Shown: positions 20,431 through 31,666 of the stretch, piece after piece
Layout of the letters: each line of letters begins with the position of its first letter
How positions within the stretch are numbered: the stretch's first letter is position 1
Assembly: GCF_943734655.1 (NCBI RefSeq)
Contig: NC_071354.1
Location: forward strand, 32,826,847 to 32,890,846
Direction: 5' to 3'
From: Sabethes cyaneus
Taxonomy: Eukaryota > Arthropoda > Insecta > Diptera > Culicidae
Length of the DNA: 64,000 nt
Notes under the pieces: generated by a model
What the model was told of the DNA's origin: nothing
The model's input: only the letters and a program-made list of their open reading frames with translations
Databases searched by the model: none
Program-made: the position numbers and the translations under genes

Positions 20431-21740
20431 ACTGTCCCATACAATAGTGGCAAAGCATTTGCTGAATAATGCATTAGGTTATGAACGGTAATTGGATCGC
20501 ACGCGCCGGAGGACGCCACCCCACAGGCCGGCCGGATGAGTACACTATCGTTGCGGCGTTTACCTTGATGATGGTGGTGATGACTGGCAGGCTTGTTGAC
20601 CGGACCGCGGCCGCGGCCGGTGATAACCAGACGACCGCGGTTGAACTAACAGCGAGCAGGTTGAATGACCAATTACTTCTTGGTTGCATCGAGATCGCAG
20701 TTGCTGCGGGGGGAGAAGGATGGACTCGTACACGCAACCGATTACAATCATAATGGACGATCTGAAGAGTATGTAAACTAAGGAATGGAATTTCCTAAAG
20801 GGAGGAAATTATGTCAATTAACTTTGACATTATCAAAAATTCAAATCTTTTTATTCAAGCTAACAACACTCTCTGTCCCACTCAATACATTCGACATCCG
20901 ATACTCATTTAATTCCAAATAGATTGATATGGATCTTGATAACTATTGAGGTGATAAATCTTCTGTCAGTGACATACGTCGTTGCACTCCAAATCAATTA
21001 GTTTAGTTCCATCATCCGGAACGATCATTGGATACAAATCTCGGCCACTTCATGGTATCACATCGGATGCGTTGTACCACTCAATGTTCAGCAAGATTTT
21101 ACCAGCAACGGAACGGAACGACGTCGTCAGCATCAGCGTCAGATATCTCTTACATGATAGCCATCATATAGCAAATCTTGGTCCGACGCAATTAATTTCT
21201 GTGCCTCACAATCAGTGGAGCGCAATCAGTCTAAGATGCCTTGGGTCGGACTGGCCAGTGTCATTGCCACCCACAATGCATCTTATTTAAATTCACAAAC
21301 CGAAGCTGTAGGCATCAGGATGATAATTGATTAGCAGTATTAATTATTGATTTACCTATCTCCAGCTCGACTGATTGGGTTCGTGTCAAACCCGAACCAA
21401 CCGATTCTGTTTCTCTATTATATAACACTTTCAGCAATACAGAGCCGAACCGGACCTTTCACCGAGTCACTAATTCAAGTGGTAGAGGGCACAGCTGTCG
21501 GTTTGTTCGAGCGGATTTCATCACGTCGACGAGATGTCCGATCTCGAGACGGACAACAGTGCTTTGCCTGGTGTGGGGTTAGTTCGAATAGGTGCACAAC
21601 GAATAAAGTATTCTTTGACCGTTGAAACAAGCTTTCTTCGAAGTGCAAAATGACATGGGATCAAATTAGAAACTTTCGATTCGATATTTTTGTAACAATT
21701 TATAATAGAAATTCAACAAACCCCAAACCTCTGCTGCGTT
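20431..21740. other. unique non-coding DNA
   Basis: A GC-rich patch lies at 20480-20750 with opposite-strand overlapping frames and no domain. The rest is AT-rich with short frames only. No gene can be supported. Confidence 0.4.
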
Positions 21741-22261
21741 ACGTCCCAGACAGCACAATTTCAGCACTTTTAGTTGCATAAACTTATATATAACCAGAAT
21801 TAGTTATATATCAGTTACCACAACTACTTTATAACAACTGTATTAGTAGGGGTAATATTTGAACGGAACCTAACCATAATCCGTTTCTCGGGTATTTTTT
21901 CATAAGGACCTAAGTAACATTGAGAGACTCTATTTAGTGTCCCTCTTGTCCGATTTTTATGGCAACATAAATGTGTTTAAAATTTACAAAAAATTTACAC
22001 TTAGCTAACTAGTGAAGCCATTACCCATGTAACAATTCTAAAGCCGCTTAGCTTCATTTGAATTTTATAAAGTTTTTATTGCGATATTAACCATTGTATG
22101 ACCGATGGTTTTAGCATTGTGTTGCGCAATGCTAATATGATACAAGTCAAAAGCTACATATAGCTATCACCAAAAACCATAATAAAACTGTTTATATATA
22201 AAATTTATTGTAGTTCCTAATATTAGCACGACAAAACAAGTTGGTTACGACAAATTTCTTA

Positions 22262-22497
22262 TCCAGCTTGTTACAAGCCATAATGGCGGACAGCATAATC
22301 CATGTTCGTATTAATTTAACAACCTTTTGGACATATCTGTTTACATCGCACATTTTCTTTACGCACGTTCCTTTAGTTTTGCCGTGAGAACGTGTGGAAA
22401 GAAAATGTGCGATATATACAGAAATGTCAAAAAATGCTGGTCAAATATTACGAACACGTATTATGCTATCCGCCATTTTGGCTCGTAAAAAGCTGGA
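22262..22497. mobile_element. TA-flanked palindromic MITE (236 bp)
   Basis: Two arms of about 105 bp form an imperfect palindrome. The left end TCCAGCTTGTTACAAGCC and the right end GGCTCGTAAAAAGCTGGA are mirrored, and CATAATGGCGGACAGC pairs with GCTATCCGCCATTTTGG. The inner GCACATTTTCTTT pairs with AAAGAAAATGTGC. TA lies directly outside both ends (22260-22261 and 22498-22499). The related sequence at 30110-30290 lacks this segment, giving a natural empty site. It is non-coding. Confidence 0.8.
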
Positions 22498-22599
22498 TAA
22501 ACTTGCTATAAGTGGGGCGTAGCAATACATTATGGCGTACCACTTAAAGCGGATCTAGTTGCGGTTGCTTGTCAAACCGTTGTTTTGGTCTCCAAGCAA

Positions 22600-22960
22600 C
22601 CATTCGTCAAAGCAAACAGTGAGTTGCAGGAAGTACGTTAATATTAATCGGATTTATTGTAAGAATGCAACTAGAATGATTTTGCTAGAAACTAAGACTA
22701 ATTGATCTATTTTCGATCATTCGATTATTTTGTTTGCACAAAGTTTAAACAACCAGTTTTCAATAATTGCAAAATTTTGATAGAACGTTAATTTTAGTCA
22801 CTTATTATTCCAATATGCACGATAAAATTTAAAGCGTATATGCTGCTCAACTACGGAAACTGCTGAAAATTTATTACTTTTCTTTCGGATATTTTACCAT
22901 GGTCGCTATAGATCAAATCCAACAGGATGATCTGACAGTAAAAGGAGGAGATAAGAGGAT
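22600..22960. repeat. dispersed repeat family B, copy 1
   Basis: It matches 34930-35260 in the same orientation. Shared blocks include TTCGTCAAAGCAAA, ATATGCACGATAAA, CATATGCTGC or TATATGCTGCTCAAC, GAAACTGCTGAAAATTTATTA, ATGGTCGCTATAGA-like sequence and GATGATCTGACAGTAAAA-like sequence. It is non-coding. Its ends are not determined. Confidence 0.65.
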
Positions 22961-23005
22961 CTTAATAAAACTTAAATTGCTGCTTGGGTACGGGTACAGG
23001 TACGG

Positions 23006-23113
23006 CCCAAGTAACAATTTGGGTTTTGTTACAGTCTTATGATGGCATTGAAGACCAAAATTGGTCTTGAAGACCACCATAAGAGTACAATAAAACCTAC
23101 ATTGTTGCTTGGG
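23006..23113. mobile_element. small hairpin MITE (108 bp)
   Basis: The left arm CCCAAGTAACAATTTGGG, then TTTTGTTACAGTCTTATGATGG, is mirrored by CCACCATAAGAGTACAATAA followed by AACCTACATTGTTGCTTGGG. The short centre is itself self-complementary around ACCAAAATTGGTCTT. A related end motif occurs at 30077 and 22976. Confidence 0.75.
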
Positions 23114-23339
23114 GGGCTGGCTAGTGCAAGATTTTTAAAATAAATAAATAATATTAGTTAAAACAGAAATGTATGTTGCATCCAAGGGTTGTATTTTAAA
23201 TAATTTAATTAGTGTGTTGAATCATTATTGGAGTATGTTTAAGAGTTTTCATTTTCATTTTGCGATATGTTTCGTTGTGGCAGGACGGATAAGACCTAGA
23301 ATTTGAATGAGTAAACTTACGAACTGTAATTATATATTA

Positions 23340-23560
23340 CTAGCTGACCGCCGTCCCGTTATGAACCCCCTCTTTTGTCAACCCCCTGGGTTCCGATTCC
23401 CTTATGCCAAGGAACATGCCATGACCTTATGCCAAGGAACAACCCCCCAATACTGATTCTCTTATGTCAAGGAACATGTGTGCTAAGTTTGGTGGAGATA
23501 TGTCGAGGTGTGCTGGAGTTATGGTGGAGCATACAAACATACAAACATACAAACTCAGTT
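23340..23560. repeat. dispersed repeat tail with ACAAACAT tandem
   Basis: ACTAGCTGACC near 23339, repeats of CTTATGCCAAGGAACA (three variants, 23400-23480), GTTTGGTGGAGATATGTCGA and a short ACAAACATACAAACATACA tandem near 23532. This is a common 3' end of insect dispersed repeats. The parent element is not identified. Confidence 0.5.
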
Positions 23561-24035
23561 TAGGGGTTTATTAGTTTGTACTTCTTATTTCCGAGGATAT
23601 ATGACATGAAACGGAAAGTACTAAACATACCACACAGTTCAGATTACAAAATTTTGGCCGCATTTGATGATTAATGCCTTAAAATCGACATTTTCAACAA
23701 GTGAGGGTCCATTATGCGGATGCAAATGCAAAAATGCAGCTATTAGTGGACCCTCTTCATGCAAAATGCACTAGAATTCCTATAATGAACCCGGTCGCTA
23801 TCCTATTGTAAACCATAAAAGGAAAACGGACATTCTAACTTGTTTTAAAAAATGTATAAAATGAAGAGATTTGCAACATTATTGATAGTTTTTTAGCGTT
23901 AATCGAAAATTACTCGTATTGTAAGTGCCATCTGTTGCGTGTTTGGCGTAGCCAGTTCAAAATAATTCATGGAAGAAAACCACTCAAGCCACTCAAGATA
24001 TCATTACGATCATTGATAAATGATCTTGTACTATC
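23561..24035. other. non-coding, no recognised feature
   Basis: AT-rich sequence with no supported feature. Confidence 0.3.
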
Positions 24036-24215
24036 TTTGTTAAATAAAGTATATGGTTCGGTACGACCATAGATAAATATACCAATATTCGTATGTACAT
24101 AAAACGGTTCATACATTGTGTGGTCATATATTGAATGGTTCGGAACGACCATAGAATAATGAAAACATTCGATACGATCAATTTTAAGTAAAAACATTCG
24201 ATGCGCTCAATTTCG
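24036..24215. repeat. TTCGGTACGACCAT-type degenerate tandem repeat, third block
   Basis: The opening TAAATAAAGTATATGGTTCG is nearly identical to 5758-5778 and 4333-4353. Diverged units with AATGGTTCGGAACGACCATAG and ACATTCGATACGATCAA follow. It is the same family as 4195-4570. Confidence 0.7.
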
Positions 24216-24833
24216 AATGAAGCATATGGAAGTATTGGTATAAAGTTTTGCTATCCTGCGCGACTCACTTACACTCCGTTTCCACGCGAAGCAGTCAGCC
24301 AGGCTCACGAAATGGTCAAACTCCTGTCAGTTTCTCTGTTCCAGTTGCATGCTACTCAAACAATGTGTGTAAAATGAATAAAGTTTAAATTGCTGTGAAA
24401 TCATAACATATCAGGCAACACAAAATTATTAATATTAATGAGTGATCTTGTGTTGTGTTGTACCGCAATAAGTTCATGATATCAGGCCATTGGCTATTAT
24501 TTAAGTGTGCCTTTATGTTGTACTACGCAAGTTGGAGCTTACGGACCGCTTGTAGTGGTAAATCGTTTTGTTGTTTGATAAATTTGCTACCGTTGCTCAA
24601 ACAAGCAAGCAACTTTTTATTATTTACTGCTGGAGGCCAAGAAGGTTATCAAAAACTTTCTCATGAATATTGAAAAATAATTTAATGTTAGGCATATTTT
24701 GAGTGAGTGTTACTTATCTTGAAATTACTTACAGAGCTCACAACAATTTATAACCGACCAAAATATTCCATGTCGATAGGTGAATGATTTTCTCAATTTT
24801 ACGCCGCATGAGCGAAATCGAACCACCGCTCCA
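24216..24833. other. non-coding, no recognised feature
   Basis: Short frames only. Nothing is supported up to the inverted-repeat element that starts at 24834. Confidence 0.3.
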
Positions 24834-26228
24834 CAGTGGTCCAAAAGGGCTAAAAGCGGAGCTTTTTTCCTAGTGTCTTTTGCTTTTATTTTATCATTTA
24901 TGGTCTTCAGCACTTTTGTTCGTATGAACTTCCCCCTTAATCTAAAACTGTCGAAAGTTAGTCATTGCTTACGATAATGAAAATAAAAAAATAACTTTTT
25001 TGTGTTAGGAATTATAGACGTAGTTTCTTCGGCAAAGTTGTAAATATAGTGATAACAAGCAACTTTGTTGAAGAAATAAAATTTCTATCTTTATCGAGTG
25101 CTGAACTAAAGGGCATATTCTTTGAAATTTCTTTAAAAATTAGTTTTTCATTCTCATTTCTATCTCTATCGAGTGCAGAGCTATAAAGCATTTTCCTTGG
25201 AAATTCTTCAAAAATTAGTTTTTCATACTTAGCTTATGTTGGTTGCATTTTACAGGAATATATGGTTCTAGGCGATTATTGAAGGACTCAAAATACACGT
25301 TTTTCCAAAAGATTGGAAATCTCTTGGACTTTTCCTTACAAAGTTATCGCGTTTGGCTCGTGAAGTTAAGGAAAAATAAAGCTTAAATAAGCGATAACTA
25401 TGTAAGGAAAGGTCCTAGATATTTGCAGCCTTTTCCAAAAACGTGTGTTTTGAGTCTTTCAATAATCACCTAGAACCATATAATGTCATTTCTTTAGCAA
25501 AGTTGTTTGCCTTTATATTTTCTATAACCTTGCCGAAGAAACCATGTGTCTATCTACGACAACACAAAAAAATGCACGTGTATCGAACCTTTAGCGAACG
25601 CGAAACATATAAAACGTATGCTTGCCGTACTGTCATTTGGGCGGTTAGAGACAAGCAGAACCCATACAACTTTATAGTACTAGACTTAAGCTTTAAGATG
25701 AAGTGCTGATTTCATAAATCCTCTTGCCCCATATTACCCCTTGGCCTCTTGAAGCTGTGGAAATTTAAAGCTTGAATATGCGATTACTTAGCAAGTAAAA
25801 GTTCAAGAGACTTACGGTCTTCTGCAAAAACGTGTGCTTTGAGATCTTCGATAATTGCCTAGAACACTGTATTCTTGTAAAATGCAACTAAGAAAAGCTA
25901 AGTATGAAAAAACAATTTTTAACGAAGCTTTAAAGAATATGCCCTATAGTTCAGAGCTCGATAAAGGTAGAAATTTTAATTCTTCTGCAAAGTTGCTTGT
26001 TTTTACAATATTTACAACCTTGCCGAAGAAAGTATGTCTATATTTCCTAACACAAAAAAATTATTTCTTAATTTTAATTACAGTAATCGATGACTAACTT
26101 TTGACAGTTTCAGATTAAGGGGTATATTCATACGAACAAAAGTGCCGAAGAGAAGACCATAAATGATCAAATGAAAACAAAAGACACTAGGAAAAAAGTT
26201 CCACTTTGCGCCCTTTCGGCTTACTGTG
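24834..26228. mobile_element. large palindromic DNA element, hAT-like ends (about 1.4 kb)
   Basis: The left end CAGTGGTCCAAAAGGGCT is mirrored by the right end GCCCTTTCGGCTTACTG. Inverted similarity then continues for hundreds of bases: CCTAGTGTCTTTTG and TTTATGGTCTTC on the left pair with CATAAATGATC and CAAAAGACACTAGG on the right, and TTCTTCGGCAAAGTTGTAAA pairs with TTTACAACCTTGCCGAAGAA. A second, inner palindrome lies at about 25255-25485 (ATGGTTCTAGGCGATTATTG mirrored by CAATAATCACCTAGAACCAT). CGCTCCA flanks both sides (24827-24833 and 26229-26235), one base short of a normal 8-bp hAT duplication. The CAGTG start also fits hAT. There are no transposase motifs, so it is non-autonomous. 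Confidence 0.7.
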
Positions 26229-26235
26229 CGCTCCA

Positions 26236-29200
26236 GCCGACCGGCCGCTCGAGCAAGGAAATAACCTTTACCACGGAGCACTGAAATCCGAATAAGCGAG
26301 CCCTCCCGGGGGTTCGCCTAGTAAGGCACACACAATGGCAAACGCAAAGAATAAACACCGACCGGGAAATGCGGGGAAAAAACAAATCCTCACAACGCAT
26401 CGCGCAATCCCGAAAGTGTACCCTGAAATTCCGGGCAACGGAAAAGCCGAAAGTAAACAGTGCACTATTGCACTGCACTGCTGTGCGGACGACGTAGTGC
26501 ATGTCGATGACTCCTGCCCAGCAGCTCGTACGTAGTCGTCGGCACAGCAAACATTCCGCCGTCGTCGTCGTCGTGGCTTAACCGAGCGTACCTCAAATGC
26601 CAATGCACTTTGGCTGGCTGTTTTCGAGCGATTCTACAATATTTTTTTTTCTTCTTTTCGTTGCTGCTGTGCTGTTGCCTACTGGCAATTCTCTAGCTTC
26701 CGGTGCATGTGGTGGGTGGGTGGAACGTTGATGCATGTTGCAGCTCGTGGCACCCGAAACCATTGCTTCCGTCCGCTGGCAACCCGGTCGGTCGCAAAGC
26801 CAATCAGCAGCGCAGGCAGGCAGGCAGGCCAATGCTGCTGGTTCGTGTGCGGCGACGGGTGTGGGTGGAACAACCCCCCGAAATGTGTGCGCGAGAATTT
26901 AGTAGCGTTCGTCGGGCAATGAGTTGAAAAGTTAGGCGGTTTGTTCAATATGGGTTTGTTGACAGTGACTTTGCTTTCGGTTTTATTTTCTGTTTCGCTG
27001 CTTTTTGTGTGAGTAAATTTTATCCGCGAGGAAATTGAATGAATTGATTTGCTTTGCAACGCGAACGCCAGGTCTTTTATCGTACTCTTGTGGTTGATTT
27101 GTGAAGACGCACGGTACTTTGTGATTACGTCTGGATGTGGAAACCAAATCGCCTTAAGAATAATCTGACACCAGCAATCCTTACCGGAGGATGTTTTGAA
27201 TTTAATTCAAACTTTGCTCCAGGATTCTGGATTGCTCAAAGCTTGGGGAAAGCGCAGTAATTAATTCCGCGATGAAACATTTCCTGCCGGAAGCCGGCTC
27301 CCAGGTGAGCAGACATTCATTGGGATGGCAAATCGACACGGCTAGCATCGAATCGTTCGGAAAGTTCACGGAAACTGTGGCCTTCAGCCAGGCGAGAGCA
27401 TGTTGTGGCCTAGGCGTGTGTTTGGTTTCAATTTTAGCGGGAATTTCCGTATTTGCCAGTGCGAGTTTACATTTGCCGGGTTCGAATTTGCCGGTTCAAT
27501 ACTGGAAAATTGCCTGAAATTGATTCGTTTGGTGAGTTTCGGCTCCGATAAGAGCAGTGCAGGGGGAGAAGTGAGCAGCTGGAACGAAAATTCGGATCGT
27601 AGTTCGAAAACTCAATTCCAAGCAGAAAGCGAACTAAAACGGCAGAGCGACTGGAACAGAAAGTTTCCAATTTAGATAGCAGATGGTGTTGCATTTCCAC
27701 ACACTGCCAGATGCGAAAGATAACAAACTAATTTGGAATCAATTTTAATCCTTAAATTTAGAAACCTGGAAACAACAACACACTCAGTGGGTGCAATGTT
27801 TAACCGTATGTCACTTTTTTGTTCAACAACCCTCGAAATAACTAACAATTCATTCACCTCAACGGTCACCGATGTCCGAAACGACAATCCGATTCGGTGG
27901 CCGAATCCCGGCACAGAAAATTATTTGCCCGCACACGTGTGGAACAACGGTGATGTTATCAAAAGCGGCTTAACTGCCAGGAGCCCAAAATGTATAACTA
28001 GGCTTTTTTGTCCGATTTTGGCACGCGACACAAATTTGTCACCGCTTCGTCCGTCTCCTGTATGCAACCGGAACATCTCCACTCATTGGAAGGGACAGTG
28101 AAGGGGTCCATTTTAATCTGCACGATGATGCGCGTTTCTCCGATGATGCGCGTTTCTCCGCTATCTGTGTCGTGGCGCTGCATGCAACAACAACAACAAC
28201 AACAACAACAACGACGATGACGACGTGATTGGGAAATGGAAATGGTGAACGAAAGTGTAAACAAATTTGTCGTCGAAATGAGATTTTTCCCCTGATTCGG
28301 AACGTCTCACGACCTCAATCAGGAGCGCCAGCTTCACACCGGCGGCGGCGACCGCCGCGTGGCATGATTCAATGCGGATAGCTGACTGGGGCGATAACGG
28401 TGGTGGTGGTGTGATCAAGAGAAATTGGATTTTGGCGGATTTTAATGAACGATTTGATCCGATATAACGACGCTCGAATGTTGTGTAGGCTCCTGTTCTT
28501 TTTTGTTGACTTATGGCTCTCGGAATGGCGCTAAATGAAGCTTCGCGTAGAATGGAATTCGCCTGCCTGCCTGCCTGGCCCTGTGGTTCGGGTTTTCCAC
28601 CTCTCATGAATTCATAATTGAGTTTCCAAACTCAAAGGAATGCTTAACCTGCTTTACGGTAATTTAAGCGAATCTTCCCACACAGCTGCTCCGGTGGAAG
28701 TGTAATTACCGTCGAAAAATCAATTATTTAGAATGCGACGAAGCTTGCGTTCCCCATTGTTCGCCGCTTGCACCACCGTTCGCGCCAATTTCCGGTCCAT
28801 CATGAATTTACCTGCCGTTCCCGTGACCGTCCTGGAGTAACAGTCTGAAAAATGCTGAGTTGAACATCGCAACTTATTTTGTAATTTTAAAGCAAAACTT
28901 TGCGAATTAACCTGTGCGAGCACGTGCACACAACAGAAAAAGACAATAATAGAAGAAGAAAAAGTCCAACGACAATTACCAAGTTTGAGATGAGAAACGC
29001 CGAAAAAAAACTTTCGTTTTTCAGAAATAATTGATCGACCCATTAGCGGCCCCCTTCTGGTTTAGAGCGAATAAAAAAGGTACAATCTCGGTTTGCTGGA
29101 AAAACTCGGTTGGTACAGAGTTTTCACACCATTGCCAGTGCAGTGTCGGTGGCATACAGCAAATAGCTTCGATCTGAAACACAACCCCTAGCCTTTAGTT

Positions 29201-29300
29201 AGGGTTAGTAGGAATTTCTTCTTTAACACCACCTAAACAAATGTCGTTTTCGTGGTCTTCATCCGCGGCATGGAGCCGAGGTGGCTCGTGCTGTTTCAAG
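26236..29300. other. unique, GC-richer non-coding DNA with short microsatellites
   Basis: Overlapping frames on both strands lack recognisable domains. Microsatellites seen are CGTCGTCGTCGT near 26564, CAGG repeats near 26812-26828, a 27-28 nt CAA run near 28186-28213 and CCTG repeats near 28561-28578. This may be intron or regulatory DNA of the host gene that contains the minus-strand exon at 44.5 kb. That is inference from position only. Confidence 0.4.
28186..28213. repeat. CAA microsatellite
   Basis: Uninterrupted CAA trinucleotides, about nine copies. Confidence 0.85.
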
Positions 29301-29304
29301 CAGT

Positions 29305-29815
29305 CAACTCCATTCAACTCGACCTTGGGCTACTTGTTGCCAATTTTCTAGGCATCTCAGAAGTCGCAGGTCACTTTCGATCTGGTCGAGCCATCTTGTA
29401 CGTTGGGCTCCTCTAAATATTCTTGGTACCGGTGAGGTTGTCAAATAGAACCGTTTTCGTCGCTCTGTCGCCCGGCATCTGTACGACATTTCCGGCCGTC
29501 CGGTAACCTATCGACTCTCGCAGGATGTATTATGGGAATCTCGCCACTACCCGCTTTCAGTTTGTACTCCATGAAATGTTTTGCAGAAGATTGCAAATCT
29601 CTAGGACCTCTAGGACCTTGCAAATCTCTAGGAACTCAAGAGTGTCCCCGAGATGCGTACGAAACATATCACTCGATCCAATGAGGCTCTGAATATTTAC
29701 GTATGTCTGTTCGGAAAACCTTTTTTGTGATTATTTGTCGTAGCTGGTCTCGATCGACTGTATCGTATGCAGCTTTAAATTCAATAAAGATGTGATACTC
29801 AATCTCAATCAATTT
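29305..29815 (-). pseudogene. RTE-type retrotransposon fragment with internal deletion
   Basis: On the minus strand, the upstream piece (29810-29740) reads EYHIFIEFKAAYDTVDRDQL. This is RT motif A of the RTE clade, with Glu where Asp of FIDFKAAYD is expected. The downstream piece (29450-29305) reads FRGAQRTRWLDQIESDL and ENWQQVAQGRVEWS, the conserved C-terminus of RTE ORF2. The sequence between is shorter than in intact elements and shows no YADD core, so most of the RT is deleted. It is a different, more diverged copy than the element at 52705-55615, whose C-terminus reads GAQRARWLNQVERDL. Confidence 0.75.
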
Positions 29816-30340
29816 CGTTCGCTTCTCTCCTCAAGGTATGTCCGATCTACTGCTACTGGTAACATTGGCAGTTTCGAACAGCAAATCCAAGTTTGAAGCC
29901 ACCAAACTCGTACGATGTATCGCTGGATGTGGTTTACAAAGTACTGCAGTATACGCGTTATCTTCGCCAATACGTACAGCAACGGAATGTTTTTGATCAT
30001 GTCGGCGTCATGTCATTTCAGGGTAATTCTCGACTTGGCTTATTATTAACGGCTCCAATTAAGAATGTGCCCCAGCCCAAGTAACAAGTAAAAAATTGCT
30101 TTCAGTTAGCTATAAAACCACAATAAAACTGTAATAAAGTAAATTCAATGGTGGTTGCTTATATAACCACGATAAAACTAGTTGGTTACGACACATCTCT
30201 TGCCTTTCGAGAAGCGTAGCAATACTGTATGGCGCTCTAATCAAAATTGGTCTTGTTGCAGTTCCATATCAAACCGCAATAAATCTGTTAGTTTTACAGA
30301 GCTATTAAAACGGTAACACCCTCAATCAATCAGAGTTATT
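29816..30340. repeat. dispersed repeat related to 22170-22590
   Basis: GCCCAAGTAACAAG at 30076, AAACTAGTTGGTTACGACAC, GAAGCGTAGCAATAC and the CAAACCGCAATAAA block align with 22170-22260 and 22500-22590 but without the 236-bp palindrome found there. 29816-30070 has a minus frame with no recognised domain. Confidence 0.55.
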
Positions 30341-30345
30341 GCTGC

Positions 30346-30826
<481 letters not shown>

Positions 30827-30831
30827 AGCTC

Positions 30832-31430
30832 ATTTTCTATCACCTGTTTCTCGGATATGGCTGAACCAATTTATGCGCTATTAGTCCCATTTGAAAGGTA
30901 TTATTGCCTAGTATATCACTATTGAATTGTTTCATGGTCCGATGTTTCGTTTAAAAGTTATTTGCAAAAATGTGAAAACTGCGTGACACGATTTTCTCCG
31001 GAACCACACAACCGATTTCAATGATCTTAGTATCAAATGAAAGCTCTTGCTATCATAACATTTTTCAGGAAGTTTTATTGAAAACAAATAAGTAGTTTAA
31101 AAGTTATGCTTAAAAACGAGTTTTAACAAGGTAATAATTATCGCCTGTTTCTCAGAGATGGCCAAGCCGATTTATGCGCTATTAGTCTCATTTGAAAGGT
31201 AATATAGCCGGATAGATCACTATTGAGTTGTTTTTTCTTGGACTTTTAGTTTGAAAGTTATGAGCAATTGAAGTTACACGTTAAAATTTACAATACTTTA
31301 TAGCGATATTAACCAAGGTAATTTTTCTAGTTTCAATTGTTTTGAGGTCTTAACACTGCAAATGTATTTGCCCAATTTCATAAGGATTGGTTCTGCTGGT
31401 TAACAGATATTTAAAAATGATTGATGAAAT
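30832..31430. repeat. two tandem units of about 300 bp
   Basis: Unit 1 (from about 30840) and unit 2 (from about 31142) share CCTGTTTCTCGGATATGGC versus CCTGTTTCTCAGAGATGGC, then TTTATGCGCTATTAGTC, CATTTGAAAGGTA and ATCACTATTGA, followed by AGTTTGAAAGTTAT-like sequence. An inner TATCAAATGAAAGCTCTTGC phrase repeats the theme. It is non-coding. Confidence 0.7.
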
Positions 31431-31650
31431 TTATGCAAGAAAACATTAATCCAAACCTTCAATGGGACCAAACCTCAAAAACAGAATAATATAGTAAAAA
31501 TGTGTAGTTTTTCAATGGGTGTTTCTTACACTTTTAGGGTGACTGTGAATCCGCCTAATAGGGTGATACAAATTTTTGTTTTTTGAACGCGTCCAAAAAA
31601 TAGCGTCTTCACACAATTTTAGAACACACTAAAATAAGCAACTTTGCTGC
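31431..31650. other. non-coding, no recognised feature
   Basis: AT-rich sequence leading into the inverted-repeat end at 31651. Nothing further is recognised. Confidence 0.3.
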
Positions 31651-31666
31651 ATATCCCTCTAACGGG

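Larger units (their letters stand above)
21746..22988. repeat. composite MITE-like region (TTGGTTACGACA family)
   Basis: Sequences at 22170-22260 and 22500-22590 match 30110-30290: AAGTTGGTTACGACAAAT, GCGTAGCAATAC and TATGGCG blocks and the following CAAACCG are shared. The right copy lacks 22262-22497, which is a palindromic insert (annotated separately). The sequence ends near 22975-22988 in TTGCTGCTTGGG, the complement of the CCCAAGTAACAA end motif found at 23006 and 30077. An outer TIR is possible but not proven. Confidence 0.5.

Noticed and set aside
26221..27059. Several overlapping frames of 70-126 codons on both strands
   Set aside because: They are stop-poor because of GC-rich composition, with microsatellite-derived Arg and Gln runs. 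There is no coherent protein.
28720..29043. Possible small minus-strand exon with TTTTTCAG acceptor and GGCAGGTAAAT donor-like sites near 28805-28845
   Set aside because: The exon would be about 33 nt and shows no homology. Such sites occur often by chance in AT-rich DNA.
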